Below the pieces are notes generated by a model, which was not told where the DNA came from, ran no database searches, and worked only from the letters and a program-made list of their open reading frames with translations. From NCBI RefSeq assembly GCF_009735645.1, contig NZ_CP032550.1, positions 868,001 through 932,000 of the forward strand: 64,000 nucleotides of DNA, read 5' to 3'. The translations under genes and the position numbers were made by a program. Source of the DNA: Microbacterium oryzae. GTDB taxonomy: Bacteria; Actinomycetota; Actinomycetes; Actinomycetales; Microbacteriaceae. Numbering within the stretch: position 1 is the first letter of the stretch; the number at the start of each line of letters is the position of its first letter. Of the stretch, positions 37,049 to 46,415 are shown in pieces.

Positions 37049-37747
37049 TCAGCTCTCGCCGCGCAGGTCCTCGGGCAGCAGGTCCGGACGCAGCCGCCGC
37101 GTGCGCTCGAAGCTCTGCTCGCGCCGCCACCTCTCGACGGCGCCGTGGTTGCCGCTGAGCAGCACGGGAGGCACCTCGTGCCCGCGCCAGGAGGCCGGCT
37201 TGGTGTAGATCGGGTACTCGAGCAGCCCGATCTCGTGGGACTCCTCGACGAGGCTCTCGGGGTTGCCGACGACGCCGGGCACGAGCCGCGCGACGGCCTC
37301 GATCATCGCCATGGCCGCGACCTCGCCGCCGTTGAGGACGTAATCCCCCAGGCTCATGAGTCGCACGCGGCCGCGCGCCGCGTAGTGGTCGACGACCCGC
37401 TGGTCGATGCCCTCGTAGCGGCCGCAGGCGAAGACGATCTGCCTCTCGTCGGCGAGCTCCCGCGCGACGCGCTGCGTGAACCGCTCACCCGCGGGGGACG
37501 GCACGATGAGCACGGCGTCCTCGCCGAGGACGGCGTCGAGCGTCTCACCCCACGGCTCGGGCTTCATCACCATGCCGGCGCCGCCGCCGTACGGCGTGTC
37601 GTCGACGGTGCGGTGCCGGTCGTGGGCGGCGTCGCGCAGATCGTGCACGCGCACGTCCAGGAGCCCGCGGTCGCGCGCCTTCCCGATGAGGGAGACGTCC
37701 AGCACGTCGAAGAACGCCGGGAAGATGGTGACGATGTCGACGCGCAT
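37049..37747 (-). CDS. trmD: tRNA (guanine(37)-N1)-methyltransferase
   Basis: SPOUT methyltransferase that modifies G37 beside the anticodon and prevents frameshifting. 232 residues. [13 protein letters not shown] at the start, [25 protein letters not shown] and the trefoil-knot motif [16 protein letters not shown] are all typical. It starts at ATG 37747. TAGACT lies 6 nt upstream and GGAGGG directly abuts the ATG, too close to serve as a Shine-Dalgarno. It belongs to the rpsP-khpA-rimM-trmD block. Confidence 0.96.
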   Translation of the reverse strand: MRVDIVTIFPAFFDVLDVSLIGKARDRGLLDVRVHDLRDAAHDRHRTVDDTPYGGGAGMVMKPEPWGETLDAVLGEDAVLIVPSPAGERFTQRVARELADERQIVFACGRYEGIDQRVVDHYAARGRVRLMSLGDYVLNGGEVAAMAMIEAVARLVPGVVGNPESLVEESHEIGLLEYPIYTKPASWRGHEVPPVLLSGNHGAVERWRREQSFERTRRLRPDLLPEDLRGES

Positions 37748-37753
37748 CCCTCC

Positions 37754-37759
37754 AGTCTA
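37754..37759 (-). promoter_or_regulatory. Putative -10 hexamer for leaderless trmD transcript
   Basis: TAGACT on the minus strand, 6 nt before the trmD ATG. Confidence 0.45.
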
Positions 37760-37778
37760 GAAGAGGGATGGCCCGGCC

Positions 37779-38396
37779 TCAGTCGGCGGCGGAGGTCTCC
37801 GTGTCGGCAGGGTCGACCTCTGCGACGGGAGCGGCCTCATCCTCGGGCTCGTCGTCGAGCTCCTCGAAGAGTCCGGCCGGCGGGGTGACGATCACGCGCT
37901 CGGCGGCGATGTCGACCTCGGGGACGATGGCCGAGACGAACGGCACCATGATCTCCCGCTCCCCCGACTTCACGATGAGGAGGTCCTGAGCGGGCAGGTG
38001 GTCCACGCGCACGACGTGCCCGACGGAGACGCCGTCGCGCACGACATCGAGGCCCACGAGCTGGTGGTCGTACCAGGCGTCGGGTTCGGGCTGCTCGGCG
38101 GCGTCGTCCTGGTCGATCCACAGGATGGCGCGCACGAGGCTCTCGGCCTCGTCGCGGTCGTCGACGCCCTCGAAGAAGACCACGGGCGCCGCGTTCATCC
38201 AGCGGAACTCCCGCACGACGATGGACTGGCCGTGCCACTTCGACTGCTCGGGCACCTGCAGGGCGAACGACGCTCCCGGGACGAAGCGTCCGTCGGGGTC
38301 GTCGGTGTACAGCTCCAGCTTGAGGGCGCCCTTCAGGCCGTGGGCCTTGAGGATGCGCCCGACGCGCAGCTGGTTCTTGGCGGTGCGGTCGGCCAT
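37779..38396 (-). CDS. rimM: Ribosome maturation factor RimM
   Basis: Binds S19 and helps mature the 30S head. 205 residues. The N-terminal beta-barrel has the signature LRVGRILKAHGLKGALKLE (~10-28). The PRC-barrel domain is marked by WYDHQLVGLDV and VDHLPAQDLLIVKSGEREIMVPFV. An acidic tail (FEELDDEPEDEAAP) follows, common in actinobacteria. The ATG overlaps the khpA stop by one base (TGATG). Confidence 0.94.
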   Translation of the reverse strand: MADRTAKNQLRVGRILKAHGLKGALKLELYTDDPDGRFVPGASFALQVPEQSKWHGQSIVVREFRWMNAAPVVFFEGVDDRDEAESLVRAILWIDQDDAAEQPEPDAWYDHQLVGLDVVRDGVSVGHVVRVDHLPAQDLLIVKSGEREIMVPFVSAIVPEVDIAAERVIVTPPAGLFEELDDEPEDEAAPVAEVDPADTETSAAD

Positions 38397-38626
38397 CAGT
38401 CGTCCGCCACGTCGACGCGCACGCGTCGACCGTCGGCGAGTGCGCCGATCACGGTGCGAAGAGCCTTCGCGGTACGGCCGCCGCGCCCGATCACGCGCCC
38501 CCGGTCATCCGCGTGGACGTGCACTTCCAGCACGTCTCCTCGCGGTGATGAGGAGGCGACGATCCTCACGTCGTCGGGGTGATCGACGATCCCCTTGACG
38601 ACGTGCTCGAGCGCGGCGGCCAGCAC
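38396..38626 (-). CDS. khpA: KH-domain RNA-binding protein (KhpA/YlqC)
   Basis: Small KH-domain protein that works with KhpB in post-transcriptional control of cell-division and envelope genes in other Gram-positives. 76 residues from GTG 38626. The RNA-binding loop is in DDRGRVIGRGGRTAKALRTVI (GRGG, ~43-63). The GTG lies 2 bp beyond the rpsP stop, and its own stop overlaps rimM, so all three are coupled. Confidence 0.9.
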   Translation of the reverse strand: MLAAALEHVVKGIVDHPDDVRIVASSSPRGDVLEVHVHADDRGRVIGRGGRTAKALRTVIGALADGRRVRVDVADD

Positions 38627-38628
38627 GA

Positions 38629-39033
38629 TTACTCTGCCGACTCGGCGTCGGCGTCGGCGGCGGGAGCCGCCTCCGCCTTCTTCTCGGCCTTGGGCCGGAC
38701 GACCGACTTCTTGGAGGCGTCGGGCGCGTACGCGGCCTTCTCCTCGCGGGTCTTCAGGGTGCTCTTGGCGTCCTTGTCGCCGGTGTGCTTGCCCCAGTCG
38801 CCGGTGATCTTGAGGATGGCGGCCACCTGCTCGGTGGGCTGGGCGCCCACGGACAGCCAGTACTGCGCGCGCTCGGAGTCGACCTCGATGAACGAGGGCT
38901 CCTCGGTCGGGTGGTACTTGCCGATCTCCTCGATCACACGACCATCGCGCTTGGTGCGCGAGTCGGCGACGACGATGCGGTAGTAGGGCGCACGGATCTT
39001 GCCCAGGCGCTTGAGACGGATCTTGACAGCCAC
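38629..39033 (-). CDS. rpsP: 30S ribosomal protein S16
   Basis: Small-subunit assembly protein. 134 residues from GTG 39033 (AGGAG upstream). The core [25 protein letters not shown] and GKYHP, then [13 protein letters not shown], is standard. A long Lys/Ala/Glu tail (~90-134) extends it beyond the ~85 residues of many homologues, as is common in actinobacteria. It is the first gene of the rpsP-khpA-rimM-trmD block. Confidence 0.95.
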   Translation of the reverse strand: MAVKIRLKRLGKIRAPYYRIVVADSRTKRDGRVIEEIGKYHPTEEPSFIEVDSERAQYWLSVGAQPTEQVAAILKITGDWGKHTGDKDAKSTLKTREEKAAYAPDASKKSVVRPKAEKKAEAAPAADADAESAE

Positions 39034-39220
39034 GATTCTCCTGTGTGGTGAAGAGGGATCGAACGTCGCCCTGCGCGTGGGGTGCACGCTGGCGGGAGCT
39101 CTGAGGGTGGACCGATGCTGGATAGAGGGTCGAGCAGGCGGTCCGACCCTCCATTCTGCCAGATGACACACCCATAAGCGAACCGTCCGCCGTGCGAGTC
39201 CCGTGTGGAAGGCTGTGCGA

Positions 39221-40315
39221 ATGACGCTGCGCTTCGCCCAGTCCGCCCGCTCGTCCGTCGGAGTGGAGTGGGAGATCATGCTCGCCGACCGCGCGAGCGG
39301 CGAGCTCGTGGGCCGCGGCCCGGAGATCATCGACGCGCTGGCGGCGTCCACAGCGGATGAGCGCTTCACCGTCACCGGCGAGCTCCTCACGAACACCATC
39401 GAGATCACGAGCGGCGTCGGGGCGACGGCGGCGGAGGCGCTCGCGGACATCGCCGACGCCGTCGACGTCGTGCGCGCGCAGGCGGAGCCGCTCGGCGTCG
39501 CCCTGCTCTCTGCGGGCAGCCATCCGTTCGCGCAGTGGTACGACCAGTCCGTGACCGACAAGACGCGCTACCACTCCCTCATCGAGCGCACCCAGTGGTG
39601 GGGCCGCAACATGATGATCTGGGGTGTCCACGTGCACGTGGGCGTCGAGGACGTCGCCAAGGTCATGCCGATCGTCGGTGCGCTGACGACGTTCCTGCCG
39701 CACATCCAGGCGCTGTCGGCGTCCAGCCCGTTCTGGGCGGGCGAGCGCACCGGATACGCGTCGAACCGCGCGCTGGTCTTCCAGCAGCTGCCCACCGCCG
39801 GCCTCCCCTGGCCGCTGACGACGTGGGAGCAGTTCGAGGGCTACGTCGACGACATGACCCGTGCGCAGATCGTCGCCGACGAGACCGAGGTGCGCTGGGA
39901 CATCCGCCCCGCCCCGCGCTGGGGGACGGTGGAGATCCGCGTCTGCGACGGGCTGTCGACGGCCGCGGAGCTCGCCGCGATCACCGCCCTCATCCAGACC
40001 CTCGTCGAGAGCTTCTCCCGCGAGCTCGATGCAGGGCGCACGCTCGCACCGCTGCCCGCCTGGTACGTGCGCGAGAACAAGTGGCGCGCGGCGCGCTACG
40101 GGCTCGACGCGGACGTCATCGTGGGCGCCGACGGCGCGCAGCGCCCGGTGCGCGAGCATCTGGCGGAGACGCTCGAGCGCCTGAGTCCCGTGGCAGACGA
40201 CCTCGGATGCGCGTCGGAGTTCGCGGGAGCGGCCGGCATCCTCGCCACGGGGACGAGCGGCGAACGGCAGTCGGCGATCGCCGACGCATCGGGGGCGATC
40301 TGCGCGCGGTGGTGA
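39221..40315 (+). CDS. Carboxylate-amine ligase YbdK-type (glutamate-cysteine ligase family 2), 3' end frameshifted
   Basis: ATP-dependent ligase of the YbdK family, weak gamma-glutamyl-cysteine activity in homologues. 364 residues from ATG 39221 (GGAAGG upstream). Typical motifs are [13 protein letters not shown] (~9-21), [59 protein letters not shown] and [16 protein letters not shown]. The frame ends at a TGA directly after a run of five G at 40291-40295 (ASGAICARW stop). The neighbouring frame continues with a plausible family C-terminus to 40368, so one base appears to be missing. Confidence 0.85.
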   Translation: MTLRFAQSARSSVGVEWEIMLADRASGELVGRGPEIIDALAASTADERFTVTGELLTNTIEITSGVGATAAEALADIADAVDVVRAQAEPLGVALLSAGSHPFAQWYDQSVTDKTRYHSLIERTQWWGRNMMIWGVHVHVGVEDVAKVMPIVGALTTFLPHIQALSASSPFWAGERTGYASNRALVFQQLPTAGLPWPLTTWEQFEGYVDDMTRAQIVADETEVRWDIRPAPRWGTVEIRVCDGLSTAAELAAITALIQTLVESFSRELDAGRTLAPLPAWYVRENKWRAARYGLDADVIVGADGAQRPVREHLAETLERLSPVADDLGCASEFAGAAGILATGTSGERQSAIADASGAICARW

Positions 40316-40368
40316 CACACCTGATCGCGGAGTTCGAAGCCGGGCGCGCGCTGCCGCCGCGCGCCTGA
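40291..40368 (+). other. Displaced C-terminus of the YbdK-type gene after a G-run frameshift
   Basis: One extra G in GGGGG (40291-40295) would give [25 protein letters not shown] and a stop at 40366-40368, for a 382-residue product. The as-written frame stops at 40313-40315. This is either a real mutation or a base missed in sequencing. Confidence 0.55.
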
Positions 40369-40410
40369 TCTGCGGCCTTTCGAGGCGGCCGCATCGTGGA
40401 TGGCATCAGC

Positions 40411-40429
40411 ATTAGGGTAGCCTAAGCTC
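40411..40429. promoter_or_regulatory. DtxR/IdeR-type iron box upstream of the siderophore uptake operon
   Basis: TTAGGGTAGCCTAAGCT (40412-40428) agrees with TTAGGTTAGCCTAACCT at 15 of 17 positions. It lies ~47-65 bp before the start codon of the binding protein, where an iron-loaded DtxR would block transcription. Confidence 0.75.
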
Positions 40430-40475
40430 ACTACTCGACGCCGAGGCGCTCGCGCCTCACGATGAAAGGCCATCC

Positions 40476-41504
40476 GTGCACACCACGCGCGCTCTCGCGT
40501 TCGTCGCGACCCTCTCCGCCGCCGCCGCCCTCACCGCGTGCTCCAGCTCCGCCGAGCCCGAGAAGGCCGCCGCAGGCGACGCTCCCGCCGGCGCGTTCCC
40601 CGTGACGATCGAGCACGCCCTCGGCAGCACCACGATCGAGAGCGCGCCGAAGCGCGTCGCCACCGTCGGCTGGGGCAACCACGACGTCGCACTCGCCCTC
40701 GGCATCGCCCCGGTCGGCGTCGACGACCAGACCTGGTCGATGGACGGCAGCGACGGCCTGGGGCTGTACGAGTGGTCGCTCGACGCGTACGAGGAGCTCG
40801 GCGCCGAGGAGCCCGTCGTCTTCGACACCTCCGACGGCGTGGACTTCGAGGCCATCGCCGACACCGCCCCCGACGTGATCCTCGGGGCGTACTCGGGCCT
40901 CACGAAGGAGGAGTACGCGACCCTCAGCGAGATCGCGCCGACCGTCGCGTACCCCGAGGTCCCCTGGTACACGCCGTGGCGCGACGCGATCCGCATCGAC
41001 GCCGAGGCGCTGGGGATGGCCGATGAGGGCGAGGAGCTCGTCGACGACCTCGACGCGCAGATCGCCGACGCGACGGCCGACTCCTCCTTCGCGGGCAAGA
41101 CCGCCGCGTTCTTCTACATGACGCCCTCCGACCTGTCGACGGTCTCCATCTACGCGGTGGACGACTCGCGCACCGCGCTCCTCGGCGACCTCGGCTTCGA
41201 CATGCCGTCGGCCGCCACGGAGGCCAGCGAGAGCGGCGCGTTCTACGCCGACATCAGCGCGGAGAACGCCGACCAGCTCGACGACGTCGACGTGATCGTG
41301 GCCTACGGCGGGGACGACCTCCTGTCGGCGCTGCAGGCCGACGAGCTGTGGAGCACCGTGCCCGCGGTCCAGAACGGCGCGGTCGTCGCGATCGGCAACG
41401 GCGATGCGCTGAGCGGGGCCGTCACGCCCACCGCCCTGTCGATCCCGTGGGTGCTGGACGACTACGTCGCCCTCCTCGACGACGCAGCGGCGAAGGCGGA
41501 GTGA
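40476..41504 (+). CDS. Iron-siderophore ABC transporter substrate-binding lipoprotein
   Basis: Extracytoplasmic lipoprotein that captures ferric siderophores (FecB/FepB type). 342 residues from GTG 40476 (GAAAGG upstream). The signal peptide ends in a lipobox, ALTACSS with Cys22. The family pattern ITIEHALGSTTIESAPKRVATVGWGNHDVALALGIAPVGV is typical (given here in part: GSTTIESAPKRVATVGW, ~50-66). APDVILGAYSGLT and WSTVPAVQNG follow. It is the first gene of a five-gene iron uptake operon behind a DtxR-like box, and its stop overlaps the first permease (GTGA). Confidence 0.92.
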   Translation: MHTTRALAFVATLSAAAALTACSSSAEPEKAAAGDAPAGAFPVTIEHALGSTTIESAPKRVATVGWGNHDVALALGIAPVGVDDQTWSMDGSDGLGLYEWSLDAYEELGAEEPVVFDTSDGVDFEAIADTAPDVILGAYSGLTKEEYATLSEIAPTVAYPEVPWYTPWRDAIRIDAEALGMADEGEELVDDLDAQIADATADSSFAGKTAAFFYMTPSDLSTVSIYAVDDSRTALLGDLGFDMPSAATEASESGAFYADISAENADQLDDVDVIVAYGGDDLLSALQADELWSTVPAVQNGAVVAIGNGDALSGAVTPTALSIPWVLDDYVALLDDAAAKAE

Positions 41505-42556
41505 CCAGCGCCGCGACCGCGCGCCGCGCGCCCGTCAGCGACACGGGCGCGCGGCGCAGCCGCGGGTTCCTCATCGCCGCGGGCGTGGCCGCTGTCGCGC
41601 TCGCGGCCGCCGTGTCGCTCGCGTTCGGCTCGCGGACGGTGACGCCGGCGGAGATCGCAGACGGCCTGTCGGCATGGCTGCACGGGGAGGTGGCGTCTCA
41701 GATCGGCGCCATCGCCGTGCAGCAGCGCATCCCGCGCACCGTGCTCGCGCTCGCCGCCGGGGCCGCCCTGGCCCTGTCCGGCGCCCTCATGCAGGCGGTC
41801 ACCCGCAACCCGATCGCCGACCCCGGCATCCTCGGCGTGAACATGGGCGCGGCGCTCTTCGTCGTGTGCGGCATCGCCTTCCTCGGCATCTCCTCCCCCT
41901 TCCAGTACCTCGGGCTCGCGCTCGCCGGGGCCACCCTCGCCGCGCTGTTCGTGTACGTCGTGGGCTCGATCGGCGCGGGCGGCTCGACGCCCATCAAGCT
42001 CGCGCTCGCGGGCGCGGCGACGAGCGCCGCGCTGTCGTCGCTCGTGAGCGCCGTGCTGCTGCCGCGCGTGGCCGCGATGAACGAGTTCCGCTTCTGGCAG
42101 GTCGGCGGGGTCGGTGGCGCGGACTGGAGCACCATGGCCGTCGTCGCGCCGCTCCTCGCCGGTGCCGCCCTCGTCGCCTTCCTCTGCGCCCCCGGCCTCA
42201 ACGCGCTCGCGCTCGGCGACGACGTCGCGGTGGGCCTCGGCGTTCGCGTGGGGCGCACCCGCGCGTTCGCGGCCACCGCGGGCGTCGTCCTCTGCGCTGC
42301 CGTCACCGCGGTCGCGGGGCCCATCGCCTTCGTCGGGCTCATGGTGCCGCACGTCGTCCGTCTCCTCTCGGGCCCGGATCAGCGCTGGCTCCTGCCGCTC
42401 TCCGCCCTCGGCGGCGCGGTGCTCCTCGCCGTGGCCGACACCATCGGGCGCGTGATCGGCACGCCCGGCGAGGTGGAGGCCGGCATCGTCACCGCGTTCG
42501 TCGGCGCGCCGGTCCTCGTCGTCATCGCCCGCCGCACCCGCATGAGGGCCCTGTGA
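41501..42556 (+). CDS. Iron-siderophore ABC transporter permease (FecCD family), first
   Basis: Integral membrane half of the siderophore importer. 351 residues from GTG 41501, which overlaps the binding-protein stop. About nine to ten hydrophobic helices; the FecCD signatures [38 protein letters not shown] (starting ~70) and [21 protein letters not shown] are intact. The second permease starts at the stop (TGATG). Confidence 0.93.
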   Translation: MTSAATARRAPVSDTGARRSRGFLIAAGVAAVALAAAVSLAFGSRTVTPAEIADGLSAWLHGEVASQIGAIAVQQRIPRTVLALAAGAALALSGALMQAVTRNPIADPGILGVNMGAALFVVCGIAFLGISSPFQYLGLALAGATLAALFVYVVGSIGAGGSTPIKLALAGAATSAALSSLVSAVLLPRVAAMNEFRFWQVGGVGGADWSTMAVVAPLLAGAALVAFLCAPGLNALALGDDVAVGLGVRVGRTRAFAATAGVVLCAAVTAVAGPIAFVGLMVPHVVRLLSGPDQRWLLPLSALGGAVLLAVADTIGRVIGTPGEVEAGIVTAFVGAPVLVVIARRTRMRAL

Positions 42557-43611
42557 TGACCGCGCTCCTCGCTCCCGCTCCCCTCGCCCCCGTCGACGCG
42601 CTGCGCGCCGGACGTCGTCGTCGCACCCGCCGGCGCGCGCTCGCCATCGCCGTGCTCGCCGTGCTGCTGATCGCCCTGCTCGCGGCGATGCTCATGCTCG
42701 GCCGCACGATCTACCCGGTCTCCGACGTCGTCGCGGTGCTCGCGGGGCGGGATGTCCCGGGAGCGTCGTTCACGGTCGGCACGCTGCGCGTCCCGCGCGC
42801 CCTGACCGGCGCGCTGGCCGGCATCGCCTTCGGCGCGGCCGGCAGCACCTTCCAGACCATGCTCCGCAACCCGCTCGCGAGCCCCGATGTCATCGGCATC
42901 ACCTCGGGTGCGAGCGCGGCCGCGGTCGTCGCCCTCGTCGTGCTGCACTGGTCGGGCGCCGCCACCACGCTCCTGGCGCTCCTCGTCGGCATCGCCACGG
43001 CCGCCGCGATCTACGCGGCCGCGCGGGGCGGCGAGTCCACCGGCGGACGCCTCATCCTCATCGGCATCGGCATCGGCGCGATGCTCGACGCCGTCGTGTC
43101 GTACGTCATCTCGCGCGCGGCCGAATGGGACGTCGCGGTCGCCATGCGCTGGCTGACCGGGAGCCTCAACGGCGCCCGGATGGCCGACCTCGCCCCGCTC
43201 GCCGTCGCCGTGGTCGTGCTCGTTCCCGTCGTGCTCCTGCTCTCCCGGGATCTGCGTGCGCTCGAGCTCGGCGACGCCTCGGCGACCGCGCTCGGCGTGC
43301 GCGTCGACCGGTCACGGGTTCTGCTCATCGTCGCGGCCGTGGCGCTGGCCTGCTTCGCCACCGCCACCACCGGCCCGATCGCGTTCGTCGCCTTCCTCGC
43401 GGGGCCGATCGCCTCCCGCCTGGTCGGCCCCGGCGCCTCGCTGGTGGTCCCCGCCGCCCTCACCGGCGCCTGCCTCGTTCTCGCGGCCGATCTCATCGGG
43501 CAGTTCGCCTTCGACACGGCGTTCCCCGTCGGCGTCATCACCGGCATCCTCGGAGCGCCGTACCTGCTCTTCCTCCTCATCCGCACGAGCCGTCAGGGAG
43601 GCTCCTCATGA
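42556..43611 (+). CDS. Iron-siderophore ABC transporter permease (FecCD family), second
   Basis: Partner of the first permease in a heterodimeric channel. 351 residues. A basic start ([14 protein letters not shown]) is followed by FecCD signatures: [38 protein letters not shown] and [21 protein letters not shown]. The stop overlaps the ATPase start as ATGA. Confidence 0.93.
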   Translation: MTALLAPAPLAPVDALRAGRRRRTRRRALAIAVLAVLLIALLAAMLMLGRTIYPVSDVVAVLAGRDVPGASFTVGTLRVPRALTGALAGIAFGAAGSTFQTMLRNPLASPDVIGITSGASAAAVVALVVLHWSGAATTLLALLVGIATAAAIYAAARGGESTGGRLILIGIGIGAMLDAVVSYVISRAAEWDVAVAMRWLTGSLNGARMADLAPLAVAVVVLVPVVLLLSRDLRALELGDASATALGVRVDRSRVLLIVAAVALACFATATTGPIAFVAFLAGPIASRLVGPGASLVVPAALTGACLVLAADLIGQFAFDTAFPVGVITGILGAPYLLFLLIRTSRQGGSS

Positions 43612-44441
43612 CCGTGTCGCACACCCTCGAGACGAGCGGACTGGTCGCCGGCTACGGCGCGACGACGATCGTCGACGGCGTCGACCTCGTCGTCCCGACC
43701 GGCCGCATCAGCGTGATCGTGGGCGCCAACGCCTGCGGCAAGTCGACGCTGCTGAAGACGATCTCGCGTCTGCTGGCGCCGCGCTCCGGCGCGGTGCTCC
43801 TCGACGGCCGCCGGATCGACGAGCTCCCCACGCGCGAGCTGGCCCGCACCCTCGGCCTGCTGCCGCAGCAGCCGATCGCCCCGGAGGGGATCGCCGTCGC
43901 CGATCTCGTCGGGCGGGGACGCCATCCGCATCAGAAGCTCTTCCGCTCGTGGTCGACGGAGGACGAGATCGCCGTCGCGGAGGCCCTCGAGGTGACCGGC
44001 GTCGCCGACCTCGCCGACCGGTCCGTCGACGAGCTCTCCGGCGGGCAGCGGCAGCGCGTGTGGATCGCGATGGCGCTCGCGCAGGAGACCGACGTGCTGC
44101 TCCTCGACGAGCCGACCACCTTCCTCGACGTGACGCACCAGATCGAGGTGCTCGACCTCCTCACCGATCTCAATCGCCGCCGCGGCACGACGATCGTCAT
44201 GGTCCTGCATGACATCAACCTGGCCGCCCGCTACGCCGACCACCTGTTCGCGCTCCGCGCCGGGCGCCTGGTCGCCGACGGCGCGCCCTCCGACGTCGTG
44301 ACGCGCGAGCTGATCGCCGAGGTGTTCGATCTCGACGCCATGGTGATCCCCGATCCCGTCTCCGGCACCCCCCTGGTGCTGCCGCGCGGCCGCCACCATG
44401 TGCTGTCCTCCCCCGTCCGCACCGTCCCCGCAGGAGCCTGA
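43608..44441 (+). CDS. Iron-siderophore ABC transporter ATP-binding protein (FecE type)
   Basis: Cytoplasmic ATPase that powers the importer. 277 residues from ATG 43608 (AGGGAGG upstream). Walker A is GANACGKST (39-47), with Cys-Gly in place of the usual Gly-Ser, as often seen in this subfamily. The Q-loop region LGLLPQQPI, signature [18 protein letters not shown], Walker [14 protein letters not shown] and H-loop MVLHDIN are all present. The next gene starts one base after its stop. Confidence 0.93.
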   Translation: MTVSHTLETSGLVAGYGATTIVDGVDLVVPTGRISVIVGANACGKSTLLKTISRLLAPRSGAVLLDGRRIDELPTRELARTLGLLPQQPIAPEGIAVADLVGRGRHPHQKLFRSWSTEDEIAVAEALEVTGVADLADRSVDELSGGQRQRVWIAMALAQETDVLLLDEPTTFLDVTHQIEVLDLLTDLNRRRGTTIVMVLHDINLAARYADHLFALRAGRLVADGAPSDVVTRELIAEVFDLDAMVIPDPVSGTPLVLPRGRHHVLSSPVRTVPAGA

Positions 44442-44442
44442 G

Positions 44443-45339
44443 ATGCCCGAGATGGAGTTCTTCCGCGTCGCCGTGACGCGCATCGTCGACCTCACCCCCA
44501 GCTTCCGCCGCTTCACGTTCACCGGCGAGCAGCTGCACCGCTACGGCGACCCGGGCTTCGATCAGCGCATCAAGGTCGTCTTCCCCGCGCCGACGGCCGG
44601 CCTCGAGGCCATGCCCACCGGCGACGACTGGTATGCGCGCTGGCGCGAGCTGCCGGAAGACGGCCGACCGCCCTTCCGCACGTACACCACCCGCGCGGTG
44701 CGCCGCGACGCGCGCGAGATCGACGTCGACATGGTCGCGCACGAGGTCTCGGGCCCGGCGTCGGCCTGGATCCAGACCGCGCAGGTGGGCGACGAGCTGC
44801 TCGTCTTCGCGCCCACGGTGGACTGCACGGGCGTGAGCTACGGCGTGGACTTCGTGCCGCCCGCCCAGGTGGAGCAGGTGCTCCTCGCCGGGGACGAGAC
44901 CGCCGCCCCCGCCATCGCCGTGATCCTCGAGCAGCTGCCGGCCACCGCGCAGGGCGTCGTCGTGCTCGAGGTGCCCGACGAGCGGGACGCCGCCTACCTC
45001 CCGGAGCACCCGGGCTTCCGAGTCCACGTCGCCGGGCGCGGGTCGCGGGAGCGGCACGAGCACCTCGTGCAGACGGTGAAGGATGTCGCGCCCGTGCTGT
45101 GCGCGCCGGGGCGCGGCTCCGAGGTGGAGGAGATCGACATCGACGCCGACATCCTGTGGGAGGTCCCCCGCACCGGGAAGGGCGGCGCCGCGCTTCGGAG
45201 CGCGCCGCTCTACGCGTGGCTCGCCGGCGAGAGCGCCGGGATCAAGAGCCTGCGCCGCCACCTCGTCAGCGAGCACGGCGTCGACCGCAGGGCGGTCGCG
45301 TTCATGGGCTACTGGCGGCTCGGTCGCGCCGAGACCTGA
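44443..45339 (+). CDS. Siderophore-interacting protein (FAD-dependent ferric-siderophore reductase)
   Basis: Releases iron from imported siderophores by reduction (ViuB/SIP family). 298 residues from ATG 44443. The FAD-binding motif RTYTTRAVR is at ~76-84, VDMVAHEVSGPASAW follows, and the NAD(P)H-like SIP domain has LLAGDETAAPAI. The C-terminal SIP motif GESAGIKSLRRHLVSEHGVDRRAVAFMGYWRLG is clear. It is the last gene of the operon, and only 2 bp separate its stop from that of the convergent SorC gene. Confidence 0.92.
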   Translation: MPEMEFFRVAVTRIVDLTPSFRRFTFTGEQLHRYGDPGFDQRIKVVFPAPTAGLEAMPTGDDWYARWRELPEDGRPPFRTYTTRAVRRDAREIDVDMVAHEVSGPASAWIQTAQVGDELLVFAPTVDCTGVSYGVDFVPPAQVEQVLLAGDETAAPAIAVILEQLPATAQGVVVLEVPDERDAAYLPEHPGFRVHVAGRGSRERHEHLVQTVKDVAPVLCAPGRGSEVEEIDIDADILWEVPRTGKGGAALRSAPLYAWLAGESAGIKSLRRHLVSEHGVDRRAVAFMGYWRLGRAET

Positions 45340-45341
45340 CC

Positions 45342-46310
45342 TCAGAGCGTCTCGACGAGGCGCTCGGCGAGCGTCTCGTCGAGGACGACGTCGGTGACGA
45401 GGCCGGCCGCGAGCGCCGCGCGCAGGCTGGCGAGCTTGTGCGCGCCGGCGACCACGCACACGCGGCGCGGCACCCGCCGCAGCCGGTCGAGGTCGGGCCC
45501 CGTCGCGCGCGCGTTCAATCGCACGTCGCGCCACGTCCCGTCGGCTCGGAAGAACACCGTGGCGACGTCGCCGATCACGCGGTCCTCCGTGAGGCTGCGG
45601 TAGTCGTCCCGATCGAGGTAGCCGCCCACATACACCCGGCTCGGCACCTCCGCGGAGGGCGAGCCGAGGCTGAACAGCGCCAGATCCATCCGCCCCTGCA
45701 CGTCGAGAACGCGCCGCGTGCTGCGCTCGCGCCACATCGCCTCGCGCGTGGCGGGATCGTCGAAGAACGCCGGCACCGGGAACTGCTGCAGCTTCGCCCC
45801 GAAGGCGTCGCCGAAGCGCTGCAGCACCTCGCTGGAGTAGTCCACGCCGGTCGTCTGCGTGTTCCCGGCGCCGTTCAGCTGCACGACCGTCGTGCCGTGC
45901 GTCTCCTTCTGCGGCAGGTACCGGCTCACGGCCGTCAGCGTCGAGCCCCAGGCCACGCCCACGACCATGTTGGAGTCGACGAACTGCGCGAACAGCCGGG
46001 CGGCTGTCATCGCCACCCGCTCGAGCCGATCGACCTCGCTCACGCTCGACGGCACGGGCACCACGTGCGCGGCCACGTGGAAGCGCTCGCGCACCCGCTG
46101 CTCGAGGAACCCGCCGCGCTCGAGCGGAGACGTGATCCGGATGTCGACGAGGCCCGTCTCCCGCGCGTGGCTCAGCAGCCGGGACACCGACGACCGCGAC
46201 GTGCCGAGCTCTCGGGCGATCGCCTCCATGGTGCGGTCCTGCATGTAGTAGAGCTGGGCGGCCTTGAGCGCCTGCTCGAGCTTGCCGTCGCGCGGTGCCT
46301 CCGCGTCCAT
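45342..46310 (-). CDS. SorC/DeoR-type transcriptional regulator of glycerol genes
   Basis: Sugar-binding regulator of the SorC family. 322 residues from ATG 46310 (GAAGGG upstream); ATGs at 46331 and 46364 are alternatives, but they would place the operator in or at the coding start. The N-terminal HTH is AAQLYYMQDRTMEAIARELGTSRSSVSRLLSHARETGLVDI (in part: GTSRSSVSRLLSHARE, ~36-51). The C-terminal phosphosugar domain has VVGVAWGSTLTAVSRYL and VVQLNGAGN. It is divergent from glpD across a perfect 18-bp palindrome, so it probably controls glpD-glpF-glpK and itself. Confidence 0.88.
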   Translation of the reverse strand: MDAEAPRDGKLEQALKAAQLYYMQDRTMEAIARELGTSRSSVSRLLSHARETGLVDIRITSPLERGGFLEQRVRERFHVAAHVVPVPSSVSEVDRLERVAMTAARLFAQFVDSNMVVGVAWGSTLTAVSRYLPQKETHGTTVVQLNGAGNTQTTGVDYSSEVLQRFGDAFGAKLQQFPVPAFFDDPATREAMWRERSTRRVLDVQGRMDLALFSLGSPSAEVPSRVYVGGYLDRDDYRSLTEDRVIGDVATVFFRADGTWRDVRLNARATGPDLDRLRRVPRRVCVVAGAHKLASLRAALAAGLVTDVVLDETLAERLVETL

Positions 46311-46332
46311 GCTGTCGCCCTTCTCGTACATC

Positions 46333-46350
46333 CCTGCACATATGTGCAGG
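46333..46350. promoter_or_regulatory. Perfect 18-bp palindromic operator between the SorC gene and glpD
   Basis: CCTGCACATATGTGCAGG, two 9-bp arms with no spacer, 66 bp before the glpD ATG and 23 bp before the SorC ATG 46310. Position and symmetry suit a SorC dimer or tetramer acting on both promoters. Confidence 0.7.
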
Positions 46351-46415
46351 AGCCTTGCGCGCATGTTCGGTTCGTTCCAGGCTAGACCCGAATCGCCACG
46401 AGAGGGAGGCAGGAC

